NCBI GenBank assembly: GCA_900557405.1
Contig: USSF01000005.1
Span: 1-54,155, forward strand
DNA from: an uncultured Prevotella sp.
GTDB taxonomy: Bacteria > Bacteroidota > Bacteroidia > Bacteroidales > Bacteroidaceae
Direction: 5' to 3'
Length of the DNA: 54,155 bases
A program made the position numbers and the translations under genes. The notes beneath the pieces are model-generated. The model had not been told where the DNA came from and searched no databases. It was given only the letters and a program-made list of their open reading frames with translations. Below are positions 44,959 to 53,953 of the stretch, piece by piece (the first letter of the stretch is position 1; every line of letters begins with the position of its first letter).

Positions 44959-46881
44959 ATGAGCGATATAATCCAACTCCTCCCCGATTCCGTAGCCAAC
45001 CAGATAGCCGCAGGCGAAGTGATACAGCGTCCGGCGTCTGTTATCAAGGAACTGGTGGAGAATGCCGTTGATGCCGGAGCAAAGCGCATCGACGTGCTTG
45101 TGGTGGATGCCGGAAAGACATCCATCCAGGTGATTGACGACGGAAAGGGCATGTCGGAAACCGATGCGCGCCTTGCCTTCGAGCGTCACGCCACATCGAA
45201 GATACGGAAGGCCGACGACCTCTTCGCCCTCCACACCATGGGCTTCCGCGGCGAAGCACTCGCCTCGATTGCCGCCGTGGCACAAGTGGAGCTGAAGTCG
45301 CGCCAGGCCACCGACGAAATCGGTACTCTGCTCACCATCGCCGGTTGCAAGGTGCTCAACCAGGAGCCGGCGGCATGTCCTGTGGGCAGCAACTTCTTGA
45401 TACAGAACCTGTTCTTCAACGTGCCGGCAAGAAGGAAATTCCTGAAGTCGAACACCACGGAGCTGAACAACATAATGACAGCCTTCGAGCGCATCGTGCT
45501 TGTATATCCGCATGTGCATTTCACCTTCAGCAGCAACGGCACAGAGATTCTCAACCTCCGTGCCTGCGGCGAAAGCTACCGCCAGCGCATCATCGACGTC
45601 TTCGGCAAGCGTATCAACCAGAACCTGTTGCCCATCGGCGTGGATACTACGGTGTGCCGCATCTTCGGCTTCGTGGGCAAACCTGAGGCGGCAAAGAAGA
45701 AGAACGCCCACCAGTATTTCTTCGTGAACGGCAGATATATGAAGCATCCCTATTTCAACAAGGCGGTGATGATGCCCTTCGAACGCCTGATTCCGTCGGG
45801 CGAACAGGTGCCTTACTTCATATATTTTGATGTTCCGGCAGAGGATATCGACGTGAATATCCACCCCACAAAGACAGAGATTAAGTTTGAAAACGAACAG
45901 ACCATCTGGCAGATTCTCATGGCGTCGGTGAAGGAAAGTCTGGGCAAGTTCAACGATGTGCCATCTATCGACTTCGACACCGAGGGCAAACCCGATATCC
46001 CCGTGTTCCAGCAGCAGGGCGGCGACTTCGGTTTTTCTGCCCCGAAGGTGGATTTCAACCCCGCATATAATCCCTTCAACAGTAATCCGCGCCAGCCGGC
46101 GACACCCGAAAACTGGGAGGACCTCTATGAGGGCGCGGAAGGGTACAGCCATCGCTCCACCGACCAGTTGCCGATGGGAGGCGACGAGCAGATGATGGGC
46201 GGCTTCGACAGTTCGCGCCTCTTCTCCGACGACGAGATGGGGATGGCAGGACATACGGCTGCCGACGGCGAGTCGGGCCTTATGTCATCGGCGCTCAACG
46301 GTGGAGGTATCGTGGAGGAAAAGTCGCCTGCCCACTACCAATACAAGGGCAGATATATCATGACGGCGGTGAAATCGGGACTGATGATTATCGACCAGCA
46401 CCGTGCCCACATGCGTGTGCTCTATGATGAATACCGCAGGCAGATGACCGAGAAAAGCGGTAATTCGCAGAAGCTGCTTTTCCCTGAGATGATTCAGCTT
46501 TCACCGTCGGACGCCATTATCTTGCAGAAGATTCTGCCCGATATGACGAGCTTAGGCTTTGAATTGAGTGATCTTGGCGGTGGCAGCTATGCCGTGGGTG
46601 GCATCCCCACCGGACTGGAGGGGCTGAACGGTGTGGCGCTGGTAAATGATATCGTGGCGCTTGCAGCGGAGAACACCATATCAGTGGATGAGGAAATCAA
46701 CCATACCGTGGCGCTCGGAGTGGCGCGCGATGCGGCGATACCATACGGACAGGTGCTTGGCAACAGGGAGATGGAGAATCTTGTGAATGAGTTGTTTGCC
46801 TCTTCCGACGTGAATCATTCGCCCGACGGAAAGACTATCATCGCCATCCTCTCGCAGACGGAAATTGATCATCTCTTCTGA
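44959..46881 (+). CDS. mutL: DNA mismatch repair protein MutL
   Basis: 640 residues. GHKL ATPase: [20 protein letters not shown], then [16 protein letters not shown] and [13 protein letters not shown]. The central linker (about 345-450) is Gly/Pro/Asp-rich. In the C-terminal dimerisation domain, the position of the endonuclease motif reads [14 protein letters not shown], lacking the Glu residues of the DQHAxxExxxxE motif, so this MutL may not nick DNA by that motif. It couples mismatch detection to strand removal. Last gene of the foldase-OstA cluster; a strong bidirectional terminator follows. Confidence 0.93.
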   Translation: MSDIIQLLPDSVANQIAAGEVIQRPASVIKELVENAVDAGAKRIDVLVVDAGKTSIQVIDDGKGMSETDARLAFERHATSKIRKADDLFALHTMGFRGEALASIAAVAQVELKSRQATDEIGTLLTIAGCKVLNQEPAACPVGSNFLIQNLFFNVPARRKFLKSNTTELNNIMTAFERIVLVYPHVHFTFSSNGTEILNLRACGESYRQRIIDVFGKRINQNLLPIGVDTTVCRIFGFVGKPEAAKKKNAHQYFFVNGRYMKHPYFNKAVMMPFERLIPSGEQVPYFIYFDVPAEDIDVNIHPTKTEIKFENEQTIWQILMASVKESLGKFNDVPSIDFDTEGKPDIPVFQQQGGDFGFSAPKVDFNPAYNPFNSNPRQPATPENWEDLYEGAEGYSHRSTDQLPMGGDEQMMGGFDSSRLFSDDEMGMAGHTAADGESGLMSSALNGGGIVEEKSPAHYQYKGRYIMTAVKSGLMIIDQHRAHMRVLYDEYRRQMTEKSGNSQKLLFPEMIQLSPSDAIILQKILPDMTSLGFELSDLGGGSYAVGGIPTGLEGLNGVALVNDIVALAAENTISVDEEINHTVALGVARDAAIPYGQVLGNREMENLVNELFASSDVNHSPDGKTIIAILSQTEIDHLF

Positions 46882-46887
46882 TATATT

Positions 46888-46929
46888 ATAACGCAAGAAA
46901 CGGGGCAATCGCCCCGTTTCTTGCGTTAT
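46888..46929. terminator. Bidirectional terminator between mutL and the CvfB-like gene
   Basis: A perfect stem of 19 bp, ATAACGCAAGAAACGGGGC with its complement, and the loop AATC. It separates convergent genes. Confidence 0.85.
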
Positions 46930-46941
46930 GGAATGTGTGGA

Positions 46942-47784
46942 TTATGCCTGACGTATGCCTCTGCCGCCCTCTTCGAGAGTGATGAGGTGGCGCTTGTAGA
47001 GGTCGCCCACAGCCTTCTTGAATGCCTTCTTGCTCACCTGGAAGCGCTCGTATATTTCTTCCGCATCGCTCTTGTCGCCCAGATTGCAGTAGCCGTTGTT
47101 CTCATTGAGGTAGTCGAGCAGGGCATCTGAGAATTCCTTCGTCTGCTTCCTGCCTGTGGGCTGCAGAGTGACGTCAATCTTGCCGTCGGGTCTCACGTTG
47201 TTGATGTACCCCTTCATGCGGTCGCCGGAGTGTACGTATTTGAATATCTGGTCTTTGTATACCAGTCCGCCGAACTTGTTGTCGATGATTACCTTGAAAC
47301 CGAGGTCGGTCTTCTGCCAGATGAGCAGGTCCACCTCGTCGCCGTGTTTGTACTGCGGCATCTCGTCGCTCAGGTAGCGGTCCACCTTTGCTGATGCCAC
47401 GATGCGGTAGCTCTCGTCGTCGAGATGCACGTGGACGATATACGAATTGCCTTTTATCATGCGCATCTTCTGCTCGCGGAAGGGACAGAAGAGGTCTTTC
47501 ATCAGTCCCCAGTCGAGGAAAGCTCCGTATTGGTTGACCCATGCCACCTCGAGGTAGGCGAAGTCGCCCACCATTGCCTTTGGCGTCTGTGTGGTGGCTA
47601 TGGGGCGTTCGTCCTGGTCGAGATAGATGAATACGTCGAGGGTGTCGCCCGGTTTGCAGCCTTCAGGCACATAGCGTGTGGGCAGAAGGATTTCGCCTTC
47701 GTCGCCGCCGTCGAGGTACATGCCGAAGTCTACGGTCTTTACTACTTTCAGGGTGTTTATCTGGCCTAATTTTATACCTTTCAT
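46942..47784 (-). CDS. CvfB-like S1 RNA-binding protein
   Basis: 280 residues. Tandem S1-like OB folds: LGQINTLKVVKTVDFGMYLD, then FAYLEVAWVNQYGAFLDWGLMKDLF and VIIDNKFGGLVYKDQIFKYV, ending in a winged-helix-like C-terminus (YERFQVSKKAFKKAVGDLYKRH). This is the domain layout of CvfB/YitL proteins, which bind RNA and influence virulence-factor or general gene expression in Firmicutes. Cytoplasmic. It shares its transcription unit with the lolD-like gene, which ends 4 bases upstream. Confidence 0.85.
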   Translation of the reverse strand: MKGIKLGQINTLKVVKTVDFGMYLDGGDEGEILLPTRYVPEGCKPGDTLDVFIYLDQDERPIATTQTPKAMVGDFAYLEVAWVNQYGAFLDWGLMKDLFCPFREQKMRMIKGNSYIVHVHLDDESYRIVASAKVDRYLSDEMPQYKHGDEVDLLIWQKTDLGFKVIIDNKFGGLVYKDQIFKYVHSGDRMKGYINNVRPDGKIDVTLQPTGRKQTKEFSDALLDYLNENNGYCNLGDKSDAEEIYERFQVSKKAFKKAVGDLYKRHLITLEEGGRGIRQA

Positions 47785-47788
47785 ATTG

Positions 47789-48481
47789 TTATTTCTCCTC
47801 CTCGGTTTCTTTTTCAGCCAGTCCGGTTTCCTTTTCCAGTCGGCCGTCTTTCATGTGGATGGTCCTGTCGGTGATGCTTGCCAGGGTTTCGTCGTGGGTG
47901 ACGATGACGAAAGTCTGTCCCATCTTGTCCCTCAGGTCGAAGAAGAGCTGGTGTAGCTCCGCCTTGTTCTGGGAGTCAAGACTGCCCGACGGTTCGTCGG
48001 CAAGGATGACAGAGGGGTTGTTCACCAGGGCCCTCGCCACAGCCACGCGCTGCTTTTCGCCGCCCGAAAGTTGGTTGGGCTTGTGTTTGGCGCGCTCGGC
48101 AAGTCCCATGAAGTCGAGCAGTTCCATGGCACGCTTCTTTGCTTCGCTCTTCGACATTCCGGCGATGAAGGCTGGAATCATGATGTTTTCCAGTGCCGTG
48201 AACTCTGGCAGGAGCTGGTGGAACTGGAACACGAAGCCGATATGCCTGTTGCGGAAGTCGGCGAGCTTCTTCTGGCTGAGCTTCCTCACGTCGATGCCGT
48301 CGATGTTTATCTCGCCGCTGTCTGGGGTGTCGAGGGTTCCGATAATCTGCAGCAGTGTTGTCTTGCCGGCACCGCTCGGACCAACGATGCTCACTATCTC
48401 GCCCTTCCCGATATGAAGGTCGATGCCTTTTAATACTTGGAGTTTGCCGAAACTCTTGGTTATGTTTTTTATGCTAATCAT
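47789..48481 (-). CDS. lolD: LolD-like ABC transporter ATPase
   Basis: 230 residues. Walker [10 protein letters not shown], signature [15 protein letters not shown], Walker [13 protein letters not shown], switch VTHDETLA. The sequence fits the LolD/MacB group, which powers lipoprotein release or other envelope export with a partner permease (LolC/E type). No permease gene is adjacent, so the partner must lie elsewhere. A Glu/Lys-rich tail ends the protein. It lies between the CvfB-like gene (4 bases) and the antiporter gene (32 bases), all on the minus strand, so probably one operon. Confidence 0.82.
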   Translation of the reverse strand: MISIKNITKSFGKLQVLKGIDLHIGKGEIVSIVGPSGAGKTTLLQIIGTLDTPDSGEINIDGIDVRKLSQKKLADFRNRHIGFVFQFHQLLPEFTALENIMIPAFIAGMSKSEAKKRAMELLDFMGLAERAKHKPNQLSGGEKQRVAVARALVNNPSVILADEPSGSLDSQNKAELHQLFFDLRDKMGQTFVIVTHDETLASITDRTIHMKDGRLEKETGLAEKETEEEK

Positions 48482-48513
48482 ATTCTTGTTTTAGAAATTT
48501 ATCCTTGCCGGCT

Positions 48514-50643
48514 TCACCTTCCGATTTTCTTTGAAACCCAGTTGATAATCGTTGAGTAAGCGCTGTCAACGGCGTGGTGCTGAGGATCGGTGAAGGTCAT
48601 GTCCTCAGGCGACTGACCGTTCTGGTCGGGGTAGACAATCATCAGGTTCTTGTCGTGGAAATGCTTGTATAGCTCATACGGCAACCGCTCGAAGATAGGC
48701 TTGTATGACACGGTGCCTTGGCGCGCCGTTACTACCACGAGGATATGGTCGTCGCTGATTTCCTGCGAGAGGTCGGGGAATTCCTTCCAATGCTCCATCA
48801 ACGCGTATTCCGCCCTTACCCCAGGATGCTGGTTGCGGATGTATTCGTTGATGAGTGATGTGGATTCCAACCTGCCGTGGAACACGATGCGGCAGCCCAG
48901 GTTCTCGGCGAGCCTTGACAAGCGCTCTATCCATCGGTAGAAGCCCTGTTCGAATTCCACTCTCGACGGCACGGCAACGACGATGCGGCGCAGCGTGTTG
49001 AACGGTCTGTTGCATCGGCAGAGAATGATCTGCCTGTTCAGGGAGTTCACGAGGTCTGGCGTGAATAACCCCCAGAACTTCTCGTTGTCGGTCTTCTTGT
49101 CGTGCAGTCCCATGATGATTTCCGAAGCGTCGTATTCCTTGAAGGCATGTATTATGCCGTTTGAGATGTTCGTGGCAAGCCGGCTCTGCGTCATCATCAT
49201 CACGTCGGCGGCACTCGCTATCTTCATGGCCTGCTCCAGCGTGCGCCTGCCCGTCTCCTGGTTCTTATGACTGTTCTCGTCGTCGTATACCACGTTGAGT
49301 CCTATCAGTCCCCTGCCCAGCTTGTCGTTGTGCATCATCAGTCCGAGACTCATCAGCGTACTTATCCCTCCGCCGGGCCTCAGTGCGATGAGAATCTTCT
49401 CGTCGTCGCCCCGCTTCTTCAGGTCGGTGTGCGACGTTTCGGCGAGTGTTATTGACTGCGAAGCATGGTCGGTGACCAGCGAACTGATAACGCAGGTGAA
49501 GAGAATCATGATCACCACACCGTTGAGCATGTTTGTGTCAACGAGGTATTCGCCGGGGCCGGTGGAAAGCTTCATTCCCACCATCACGATGGCGATGGAT
49601 CCGGCAGCGTGTGCCGAGGTGAGTCCGAACATCATGTTGCCGTATGCCCAGGGCAGGTTGAACACCGCCTTGGAGATATATGCAGCTATCGCCTTGCCGA
49701 AGGTCCCGAAGAAGATGATGCAGAAGATGATGAACGCCGTATGCCATCCGTAGAAGAGCACACGGATATTGATGAGCATTCCCACTCCGATGAGGAAATA
49801 GGGGATGAAGAGCGCATTGCCGATGAACTCTATGCGGTTCATCAGCGGCGAGACGTGGGGGATGAAGCGGTTGAGGATGAGTCCGGCGAAGAAAGCGCCG
49901 AATACCCCCTCCAGTCCTATCAGCTCCGAGATGATGGCGCTCAGGAAGAGCAGCGCCATGACGAATATATACTGTGCCACGGCGTCGGAATATCTCCTCA
50001 GGAAACATCTTGCGAGCCTCGGCAGCAGGTAAATGCCGCCTGCCACGAATGCCGTTATCTTGAGGATGAACGTAATCCAGAACGTGAATCCCGCCCCGCC
50101 GCTGCCGAACGACCCCACTATCGCCGCCAGCACGATGAGCGCCATGGTGAGGGCAATCATCGACGACCCCACGCAGAGCGTCACGCTCGAATGTCGCTGC
50201 AGTCCGTATTTGCATACGATGGGGTAGGCGATGAGCGTGTTCGACGCCATGATGCTGCTCAGCAGCAGGGATGCCGTCTGACTGTAGCCTATGATGTTCA
50301 TGCCGCTCCAGTAGGTCAGTCCGAAGGGGATGAGGAACGTGAGGAGTCCGAAGAAGAGAATCTTCACCCCGTTGCTCTTCATTCCCTCGATGTCCATCTC
50401 CAGTCCGGCGAGGAACATGATGTAATACAGACCCACCTTGCCGAACAGCTCGAACGAACTGTCGCGCTCCAGGATATTGAGTCCGTATTTGCCCACCACC
50501 ACTCCGGCGAGAACCATCCCCACGATATGTGGGATACGCAGCTTGCCCATGACTATAGGAGCCGCGAGAATGATGAAGAGCACCACGAAGAATATCGCCG
50601 TGGGGTCTGTAATGGGCAGATAATTGGCCAGATTTGCTATCAT
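48514..50643 (-). CDS. Kef-type cation:proton antiporter (CPA2 family)
   Basis: 709 residues. The N-terminal 400 form a CPA2 membrane domain of about 12 spans: IANLANYLPITDPTAIFFVV, IPHIVGMVLAGVVVGKYGLN (the conserved PxxxGxxxAGxxxGP-like segment), LIGLEGVFGAFFAGLILNR and AHAAGSIAIVMVG. The cytoplasmic C-terminal 300 residues contain two UspA-like domains (KILIALRPGGGISTLMSLGL; NTLRRIVVAVPSRVEFEQGF) instead of the KTN nucleotide domain of KefC. It likely exchanges K+ or Na+ for H+. First gene of a minus-strand unit, divergent from asd. Confidence 0.85.
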   Translation of the reverse strand: MIANLANYLPITDPTAIFFVVLFIILAAPIVMGKLRIPHIVGMVLAGVVVGKYGLNILERDSSFELFGKVGLYYIMFLAGLEMDIEGMKSNGVKILFFGLLTFLIPFGLTYWSGMNIIGYSQTASLLLSSIMASNTLIAYPIVCKYGLQRHSSVTLCVGSSMIALTMALIVLAAIVGSFGSGGAGFTFWITFILKITAFVAGGIYLLPRLARCFLRRYSDAVAQYIFVMALLFLSAIISELIGLEGVFGAFFAGLILNRFIPHVSPLMNRIEFIGNALFIPYFLIGVGMLINIRVLFYGWHTAFIIFCIIFFGTFGKAIAAYISKAVFNLPWAYGNMMFGLTSAHAAGSIAIVMVGMKLSTGPGEYLVDTNMLNGVVIMILFTCVISSLVTDHASQSITLAETSHTDLKKRGDDEKILIALRPGGGISTLMSLGLMMHNDKLGRGLIGLNVVYDDENSHKNQETGRRTLEQAMKIASAADVMMMTQSRLATNISNGIIHAFKEYDASEIIMGLHDKKTDNEKFWGLFTPDLVNSLNRQIILCRCNRPFNTLRRIVVAVPSRVEFEQGFYRWIERLSRLAENLGCRIVFHGRLESTSLINEYIRNQHPGVRAEYALMEHWKEFPDLSQEISDDHILVVVTARQGTVSYKPIFERLPYELYKHFHDKNLMIVYPDQNGQSPEDMTFTDPQHHAVDSAYSTIINWVSKKIGR

Positions 50644-50722
50644 TTTTATGTGTATGATGCTTAATTTACCTGCAAAGTTGCAAAAAAAATGTCAGAAACG
50701 TTCTGCTTTACTCCGAAAGTTG

Positions 50723-50730
50723 TAATTTTG
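50723..50730 (+). promoter_or_regulatory. Putative -7 box of asd
   Basis: TAATTTTG at 50723-50730; the start codon is 82 bases downstream. No clear -33 element. Confidence 0.45.
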
Positions 50731-50812
50731 CAATGATAATTAAGGAATTTATAACAAGAGCGACACAAACGCTTGATGATTTGGAGAATATAAATAACAA
50801 AAACAGATTGAA

Positions 50813-51826
50813 ATGAAAGTAGCAATTGTTGGTGCAAGCGGTGCCGTGGGACAGGAGTTCCTGCGCATCCTGGCAGAAAGGAATTTCCCGTTGGACGACC
50901 TCGTGCTGTTCGGCTCAAGCCGTTCGACAGGCACGAAATACAATTTCAAGGGCAAGGAGTATGAAGTGAAGCTCCTGCAGCATAACGACGACTTCAAGGA
51001 TGTGGACATCGCCTTCACGTCCGCCGGCGGCGGCACGTCGGAGGAGTTCGCCGACACGATAACGAAGTACGGAGCCGTGATGATAGACAACTCCAGCGCC
51101 TTCCGCATGTGCGACGACGTGCCCCTCGTGGTGCCCGAGGTGAATGCCGCGGATGCCCTCAACCGTCCGCGCAACATCATTGCAAACCCCAACTGCACCA
51201 CGATAATGATGGTTGTCGTGCTGAAGCCTATCGACGACCTCAGCCATATCCGCAAGATACACATCGCCTCATACCAGAGCGCCTCGGGCGCCGGCGCCGC
51301 TGCCATGGCGGAGCTGCAGCAGCAGTATAAGGACCTCGTCGAGACCGGCTCCACCACTCATGTGGAGAAATTCCCACACCAGCTCGCCTACAACGTGATA
51401 CCGCAGATAGACAAGATGATGCCTAACGACTATACGAAGGAGGAGATGAAGATGTTCAACGAGACGCGCAAGATAATGCACTCCGACGTTCGCACCAGCG
51501 CCACCTGCGTGCGCGTGTCATCGCTCCGTGCCCATTCCGAGAGCGTATGGTTCGAGACGGAGAAGCCGCTCTCTGTCGGACAGATCCGCCAGGCCCTGGA
51601 GGCAGCGCCAGGCGTCACGGTGAAGGACGACGCCCAGCATTACGTCTATCCGATGCCTCTCGAAACAGCTGGCAAGGATGATGTCTACGTGGGACGAATC
51701 CGCAAGGACCTCGCCGACGACAACGGCAACACGCTGTGGCTCACCGGCGACCAGATCCGCAAGGGCGCAGCCCTCAATGCCGTTCAGATTGCAGAATATC
51801 TGATAAAGGTGGGTAACGTGAAATAA
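50813..51826 (+). CDS. asd: Aspartate-semialdehyde dehydrogenase
   Basis: 337 residues. It makes aspartate semialdehyde for lysine/diaminopimelate, threonine and methionine synthesis. The Rossmann motif [12 protein letters not shown] lies at 5-16, catalytic Cys128 in NPNCTT, the substrate-binding Gln in SYQSASGAG, and the general base His241 in LRAHSES. The sequence fits the bacterial asd group with a short C-terminus. A perfect 14 bp direct repeat begins 9 bases after its stop and carries the start codon of the next gene. Confidence 0.95.
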   Translation: MKVAIVGASGAVGQEFLRILAERNFPLDDLVLFGSSRSTGTKYNFKGKEYEVKLLQHNDDFKDVDIAFTSAGGGTSEEFADTITKYGAVMIDNSSAFRMCDDVPLVVPEVNAADALNRPRNIIANPNCTTIMMVVVLKPIDDLSHIRKIHIASYQSASGAGAAAMAELQQQYKDLVETGSTTHVEKFPHQLAYNVIPQIDKMMPNDYTKEEMKMFNETRKIMHSDVRTSATCVRVSSLRAHSESVWFETEKPLSVGQIRQALEAAPGVTVKDDAQHYVYPMPLETAGKDDVYVGRIRKDLADDNGNTLWLTGDQIRKGAALNAVQIAEYLIKVGNVK

Positions 51827-51835
51827 ATGAAATAG

Positions 51836-51849
51836 ATTATAGATATGGA
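51836..51849 (+). repeat. 14 bp direct repeat, left copy
   Basis: ATTATAGATATGGA; identical to 52457-52470. The ATG inside is the start codon of the antitoxin. Together the copies frame the toxin-antitoxin cassette. Confidence 0.8.
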
Positions 51850-52057
51850 AGCTACTGTTTTTAATCCCGTTCAAAGACATCTTCTGAAGATGTTTGAATT
51901 TGATAAGACTCAGGCAGGACTTGACGAGTTGAAGGAACTGCTTTACAAGTACTATTCGGAAAAGATGAATTCAGCATTGGATACATTGTGGGAGTCTGGT
52001 ACTTTAAGTCAGGAGAGGCTTGACGAGATTAATGGTATGGATTTGCACGCTTTGTAA
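51845..52057 (+). CDS. Antitoxin of a PIN-type toxin-antitoxin pair
   Basis: 70 residues, mostly helical: an opening NPVQRHLLKMFEF, then LDELKELLYKYYSEKMNSAL and a C-terminal acidic segment ending LHAL. It resembles the short partners of COG1569-type PIN toxins in Bacteroidetes; its target operator is unknown. It stops 1 base before the toxin ATG. AT-rich compared with asd and the ATPase gene on either side, although only 18 bases separate it from asd. Its start codon lies in the left copy of the 14 bp repeat. Confidence 0.72.
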   Translation: MEATVFNPVQRHLLKMFEFDKTQAGLDELKELLYKYYSEKMNSALDTLWESGTLSQERLDEINGMDLHAL

Positions 52058-52058
52058 T

Positions 52059-52463
52059 ATGGCAAGAATAGTATTGGATACTAACTGTCTTATTCAGAGT
52101 ATTCCCCGACACAGCCGTTATCATATTGTATGGCAGAGCTTCGTGTCGGGTAAAAATACTCTATGTGTGTCAAATGAAATTCTTGATGAGTATGTTGAGA
52201 TAATTCAGCGTCTTGTCAATTATGAAGTAGCCGAGTATATTGTAAAGACAATAATAAACAGTCCTTTTACCGAATTTATTGTACCATTCTATAAGTTCCA
52301 ACTTATTGAAGCTGATCCGGATGATAATAAATTCGTTGATTGTGCCATTGCTGCACAAGCAAAATGTATTGTGACTAATGACAGACATTATGACATCCTT
52401 TCTTCTGTGGAATTTCCTCATGTTGAATATGTGTCATTGGATGAATTCATAAAAACATTATAG
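52059..52463 (+). CDS. PIN-domain toxin (putative RNase)
   Basis: 134 residues from the Met at 52059. PIN-fold acidic residues are in place: Asp7 in IVLDTNCLIQS, Glu in SNEILDEYVE, and Asp residues in DPDDNKFVDCAIAAQAKCIVTNDRHY. This is the COG1569 type (putative toxin-antitoxin component, PIN family), expected to cut RNA with Mg2+ or Mn2+ when its antitoxin is lost. The start is set by the antitoxin stop 1 base upstream and by homology. Its stop is 2 bases before the FecE-type ATPase gene. AT-rich, so likely acquired. Confidence 0.86.
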   Translation: MARIVLDTNCLIQSIPRHSRYHIVWQSFVSGKNTLCVSNEILDEYVEIIQRLVNYEVAEYIVKTIINSPFTEFIVPFYKFQLIEADPDDNKFVDCAIAAQAKCIVTNDRHYDILSSVEFPHVEYVSLDEFIKTL

Positions 52464-52470
52464 ATATGGA
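52457..52470 (+). repeat. 14 bp direct repeat, right copy
   Basis: ATTATAGATATGGA; overlaps the toxin stop codon and contains the start codon of the ATPase gene at 52466. The left copy is at 51836-51849. Confidence 0.8.
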
Positions 52471-53236
52471 TATACAGCTCCGCAATCTTTCTATCGGATA
52501 CCGCCACGGCAAGTCATGCAGCGTGGTGATGCAGAACATTGACGCCGAGATAAAGCCGGGCAGACTGACGTGTCTGATAGGCAGCAACGGCGCGGGCAAG
52601 TCAACCCTGCTGCGCACGATATCCGCCTTCCAGCCCAAGCTCGGCGGAGAGATAATGTTAGGTGACAGGGAGATTGCGGAGTATTCGCGCGAAGAACTGG
52701 CGCGGATTATCGGCGTGGTGCTCACGGAGCGCCCACAGGTGCAGAACCTCACCGTCTTCCAGATGGCAGCGATGGGACGCAGCCCCTATACGGGCTTCTT
52801 CGGACGGTTGGACGAAGAGGACAAGAAAATCGTTGCCGAGAGTCTGGGGATGGTGGGCATAAGCCATCTCGCCGACCGTATGGTGCATACGCTGAGCGAC
52901 GGCGAGCGGCAGAAGATGATGACGGCGAAGGCCCTTGCACAGCAGACTTCGGTGATATTCCTCGATGAACCTACGTCGTTCCTCGACTACGGCAGTAAGG
53001 TGGACACCCTGCAGATGCTCCATCGCCTCTGTGCGGAGGAGAACAAGATGATATTCCTCTCCACCCACGACCTGGAGCTTGCCCTTCAGATAGCCGACGA
53101 ACTGTGGGTTATGACGCCGCAGGGCATGATAACGGGTACGCCCGGTGCACTTGCCGCCGACGGCACGCTGTCGGAATTCATCAACAGACCCGGATTGCAG
53201 TTCGAACCGGAAACGATGTCAATAAGGATAGTGTAG
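52466..53236 (+). CDS. FecE/BtuD-type ABC transporter ATPase
   Basis: 256 residues. Walker A GSNGAGKST at 39-47, Q-loop LTERPQVQNLTV, signature LSDGERQKMM, Walker B VIFLDEPTSFLDY, switch STHDLELA. The group couples to FecCD/BtuC-type permeases that import iron-siderophore complexes, haem or cobalamin. No permease or binding-protein gene is in the window, and the gene instead follows asd and a toxin-antitoxin cassette, so its partner is elsewhere or lost. Start at 52466 within the 14 bp repeat. Repeat island C begins after its stop. Confidence 0.85.
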   Translation: MDIQLRNLSIGYRHGKSCSVVMQNIDAEIKPGRLTCLIGSNGAGKSTLLRTISAFQPKLGGEIMLGDREIAEYSREELARIIGVVLTERPQVQNLTVFQMAAMGRSPYTGFFGRLDEEDKKIVAESLGMVGISHLADRMVHTLSDGERQKMMTAKALAQQTSVIFLDEPTSFLDYGSKVDTLQMLHRLCAEENKMIFLSTHDLELALQIADELWVMTPQGMITGTPGALAADGTLSEFINRPGLQFEPETMSIRIV

Positions 53237-53282
53237 GAATCATTTCTCCTTGTCACTTCGTCTTCTTGTCTCCTTTTAAAAT

Positions 53283-53422
53283 AAAAAAACTTTTTTTCTT
53301 CTTTTACCCTCACACCCTCACTTTCCGTCTGAAACGCCCTGTTTATCGGGGTTTCAGTGGTGAGGGTAGGTGTGAGGGCAAATTTTTACCCTCACACCTT
53401 CACTCCCTCACTTTTCCGGCAA
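53283..53422 (+). repeat. CCCTCAC inverted-repeat element, copy 3
   Basis: A run, T run, TACCCTCACACCCTCAC, inner stem CTGAAAC/GTTTCAG, then GTGAGGGTAGGTGTGAGGG and further TACCCTCACACC half repeats, ending TTCCGGCAAGA. The inner stem and loop are nearly identical to copy 2. Confidence 0.78.
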
Positions 53423-53605
53423 GAAGCCGAGGCGATACGCTGCCGTCGCTTCGAGGCTATCGTCAACGAGCGGTACGACTTCTTCGATAAAGAGAAGCAG
53501 AAAGGAGATTTCCTTGCCTACTTCAAGAGACTGCCAGACAAGAAGAACTCCAAGTGGCAACACGTCTATATGCACTTTCGCACCTTTACCCAAGGCAAGT
53601 GTACC
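53417..53605 (+). pseudogene. Fragment of a Bacteroidetes tyrosine recombinase (N-terminal region only)
   Basis: An open stretch reads QEAEAIRCRRFEAIVNERYD, then FFDKEKQKGDFLAYFKRL, then KWQHVYMHFRTFTQGKCT. This resembles the end of the arm-binding domain and the SAM-like core-binding domain of Bacteroidetes phage-type integrases, in which a comparable FFDK...F.Y...KW..V..HF..F..GKCTF pattern occurs. No start codon or catalytic Arg-His-Tyr domain is present; the frame arises from the CCCTCAC element on the left and breaks at the 22 bp array on the right. GC-rich codons resemble the host's. Call rests on recalled pattern, not on a search. Confidence 0.6.
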
Positions 53606-53805
53606 AATAGGAGTACTTGAGTAATCCAATAGGAGTACTTGAGTAATCCAATAGAAGTACTTGAGTAATCCAATGCAAGTACTGGAGTAATCCAATAAGG
53701 AGTACTGGAGTATTTCAATGCAAGTACTGGAGTAATCCAATAAGGAGTACTGGAGTACTTCAATAGAAGTACTGGAGTAATTCAATAGGAGTACTGCGGC
53801 AGTAC
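53605..53805 (+). repeat. 22-23 bp array C, nine units
   Basis: CAAT begins units at 53605, 53627, 53649, 53671, 53693, 53716, 53738, 53761 and 53783. Each contains AGTACT at a fixed phase, followed by GGAGTAATC or a close variant. Units 4 and 6 are identical and units 5 and 7 nearly so, indicating duplication of pairs. Same period as arrays A, B1 and B2 but with different words. Confidence 0.85.
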
Positions 53806-53914
53806 ACTACCTTTATGAACGAACGAGCAATTAAACGCTGGCTCTTTTAGGGTTGTATTCGGATAATATATATTGGCCGAAGTAGACGAGATACGAGTTG
53901 ACAAGAAGATTTGA

Positions 53915-53953
53915 ATTGGCTTTCCCTTCGGCGCCGAACGTTGTTTCTTCATT
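53915..53953 (+). repeat. ~40 bp shared module, island C copy
   Basis: ATTGGCTTTCCCT, GC-rich centre (TCGGCGCCG), then AACGTTGTTTCTT; matches 25653-25691 and the inverted copy at 5944-5982. Confidence 0.7.

Noticed and set aside
53104..53490. Plus-strand ORF spanning the end of the ATPase gene and the CCCTCAC element
   Set aside because: It overlaps the end of a convincing gene in another frame, and its remainder is translation of repeat DNA.
53605..53805. CRISPR array
   Set aside because: Units are contiguous at 22-23 bp with no unique spacers, and there are no cas genes in the window.
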